A stretch of 64,000 nt of DNA from Labrys monachus (GTDB lineage: Bacteria > Pseudomonadota > Alphaproteobacteria > Rhizobiales > Labraceae). The stretch is taken from positions 1,259,501 to 1,323,500 of the forward strand of contig NZ_JAUSVK010000001.1 in NCBI RefSeq assembly GCF_030814655.1, written 5' to 3'. A program made the translations under genes and the position numbers. Below are positions 62,827 to 64,000 of the stretch, in pieces. Position 1 is the first letter of the stretch, and each line of letters opens with the position of its first letter. The notes beneath the pieces are model-generated. The model had not been told where the DNA came from. It made no database searches and saw nothing but the letters and a program-made list of their open reading frames with translations.

Positions 62827-63048
62827 ATGTTCGAGGAAAGCGCCTATCGCATCGTCGATATCTTCTGGACCCGCAACGTGCCGGCCGGGGAGCCCGTCCT
62901 CACCGCTGCCATAGAGCTGCTGTTCGATGGTTCCGGCTGCCCCGATGCGGATTTTCGTGCGGGGCTGGCTCATGCGGTGGTCAAGGGATGGATCGAGGAA
63001 AACGCCTCGACCATCAGCCTGACCCAAGCCGGATATCAGCAATTCTAG
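62827..63048 (+). CDS. Small hypothetical protein (73 residues)
   Basis: The predicted protein is acidic at its start (MFEESAYRIVDIFW) and balanced in composition, with regular hydrophobic spacing compatible with a small winged-helix-like fold. It ends ISLTQAGYQQF, a pattern seen in LTxxG-type wing segments. AAGAGA precedes the ATG. I do not recognise a named family. Codon use matches the surrounding genes, which supports coding. Confidence 0.6.
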   Translation: MFEESAYRIVDIFWTRNVPAGEPVLTAAIELLFDGSGCPDADFRAGLAHAVVKGWIEENASTISLTQAGYQQF

Positions 63049-63170
63049 AGCCTTCTCCGAAACGGCCGACAGGCTTTTCGATCAAGAAAATGTATCGAAA
63101 CAGGGTGTTGGAGAAAATCTGCGATCCGATGCAATCGCAATGCTCCGGGGCGAGGCGTTTTTTGCGGATG
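63044..63170. repeat. Palindromic intergenic repeat beginning ctagag
   Basis: The stretch after the small gene starts ctagagccttctccg and contains several imperfect inverted repeats, for example CTTCTCCGAAAC against a later GGAGAA, and CGATCCGATGCAATCG. It resembles the element at 20255 in its leading bases and in overall style. I read it as a dispersed rhizobial-type repeat. Confidence 0.4.
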
Positions 63171-63252
63171 CTTTTTGCTGCGACTCCGGGATGCCCGCCG
63201 CCGCCTGCGGAACCCGCGTGCCGTTCGTGACTTCTCTCCGGTGGAGAGGGCC

Positions 63253-64000
63253 ATGAACCATTTCGATCGCTTCGCCCTTCAAAGGCCTGAATTGACCGCG
63301 GCTCTCGTCCGCGGCGAGGAAAAGATCTGCGCCCTGATCGGGCGCAGTCTCAGGACGCTGCCGGCCGGCGAGGAACTCGTCTCGGCCGGAGAGGACCACA
63401 GATTCGTCTATCGCCTGCGCCGCGGCTGGGCCGGCCGCGTGCGCTTCCTGCCCGATGGACGCGCCCAGTTCATCCTGCTGTTCCTGCCCGGCGACATCTT
63501 CGCGGTGAAGAGCATGTTCGTCCGGGAGCATCCCGACGCTATCGAAGCGCTTTCGGACGTGGTGGTCGAGCAGATCGATCACGCCGCCCTCAGGGCGGCC
63601 TATGAGAAGGACAGCGATATCGCCATGCGCTGTACCTGGCAGGTCATCGACGAGGAGCGGCGCCTGCATAATTGGGTGGTCAGCCTCGGGCGCGGCGGTG
63701 TCAGCGAGAGGCTGGCCGTGCTGCTGCTCAACATGCGCGGCCGTCTCGCTCTTGCGGGGGCGATCGGATCGTCGACCTGGACGTTCGAAATCCCGATGAC
63801 GCAACAGCAATTGGCCGATTATCTCGGCCTCTCGCTGGTGCATGTGAACAAGAACCTGATGAAGCTCCGCGAGGCCGGGATGATTGCGGTCCGCGGGCGG
63901 GAATTCACCATCCTCGACGTGGACGCGCTGGCGAGAAAGGCGGAGCCGCTGCTCGATTCCTTCGAAGCCTCGCGCCCTGAATTCGTCGGGCAGCGCTACG
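63253..64000 (+). CDS. Crp/Fnr family transcriptional regulator (3' end outside window)
   Basis: At least 249 residues are visible, open at the window end. The cyclic-nucleotide-binding-like beta-roll is at about 30-120 (LPAGEELVSAGED, FLPGDIFAVKS), followed by the dimer helix and a winged helix-turn-helix MTQQQLADYLGLSLVHVNKNLMKLREAG near residues 180-207. The recognition helix reads HVNK instead of the ExxSR of FNR/FixK, and no cysteine cluster is present. It is therefore of the rhizobial HVNR-type subgroup and should not read TTGAT boxes. GGAGAGGG precedes the ATG. Confidence 0.9.
   Translation, partial: MNHFDRFALQRPELTAALVRGEEKICALIGRSLRTLPAGEELVSAGEDHRFVYRLRRGWAGRVRFLPDGRAQFILLFLPGDIFAVKSMFVREHPDAIEALSDVVVEQIDHAALRAAYEKDSDIAMRCTWQVIDEERRLHNWVVSLGRGGVSERLAVLLLNMRGRLALAGAIGSSTWTFEIPMTQQQLADYLGLSLVHVNKNLMKLREAGMIAVRGREFTILDVDALARKAEPLLDSFEASRPEFVGQRY

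Noticed and set aside
1-64000. CRISPR, mobile element, prophage or anti-phage system
   Set aside because: No regularly spaced repeats, transposase, integrase, phage structural gene or recognisable defence gene was found on either strand.

Overview
The window looks like chromosome of a high-GC alphaproteobacterium, most likely of the order Hyphomicrobiales (Rhizobiales). The reasons are strong GC bias, very dense ABC-transporter operons, an HU protein of the rhizobial type, a FixK/FNR-type box, a SorC-regulated polyol/sugar locus, and short palindromic intergenic repeats beginning ctagag or tctagag. Genus cannot be settled from this sequence. I found no tRNA, rRNA, CRISPR array, transposase, integrase or phage gene.

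Layout. 1-8 kb: an SDR enzyme (cut by the window edge), a DAO-type FAD oxidoreductase and a complete Dpp/Opp-type peptide importer. 8-16.6 kb: HU; a ribose-type sugar importer with a DhaK-DhaL fusion kinase and a convergent SorC regulator, probably a tetritol/triose route; and a class C beta-lactamase with exact AmpC motif spacing. 16.7-21.2 kb: aldo/keto reductase with divergent LysR, a membrane protein, a spermidine-synthase-like protein and a second LysR. 21.3-26 kb: an amino-acid transporter operon with a DUF1028 protein, an M24 protein with altered metal ligands and a fused permease-ATPase.

26-57 kb is the most interesting part. A second ribose-type importer is followed by two paralogous LLM flavin monooxygenases, an AhpD-like protein, a second copy of the binding protein and a YdhS-type FAD protein. 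Further on are a paralogous FAD protein, a polar amino-acid importer beside an M24 peptidase and an AstE-like deacylase, and a Liv-type importer with a third DszA/NtaA-type monooxygenase facing a DszC/SfnB-type flavoprotein. Five of these promoters carry one recurring 19-bp palindrome (consensus GTCTACTATTTTTATAGAC). I read this as one co-regulated scavenging island. The enzyme families suggest organosulfur or other heteroatom-compound use under sulfur limitation, but that function is inference.

Interleaved in 36.6-41.8 kb are a succinate-semialdehyde-type dehydrogenase with a perfect FNR/FixK box upstream, a Gfo/Idh/MocA oxidoreductase, and a TetR regulator facing another LLM enzyme across two related operators. 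57-60 kb: an acyl-CoA synthetase and a crotonase-fold protein lacking the catalytic glutamates. 60-64 kb: an orphan NodT-type outer-membrane factor, a 1.27-kb stretch without a convincing gene but with operators and a terminator, a 73-residue protein, and a Crp/Fnr regulator running off the end.
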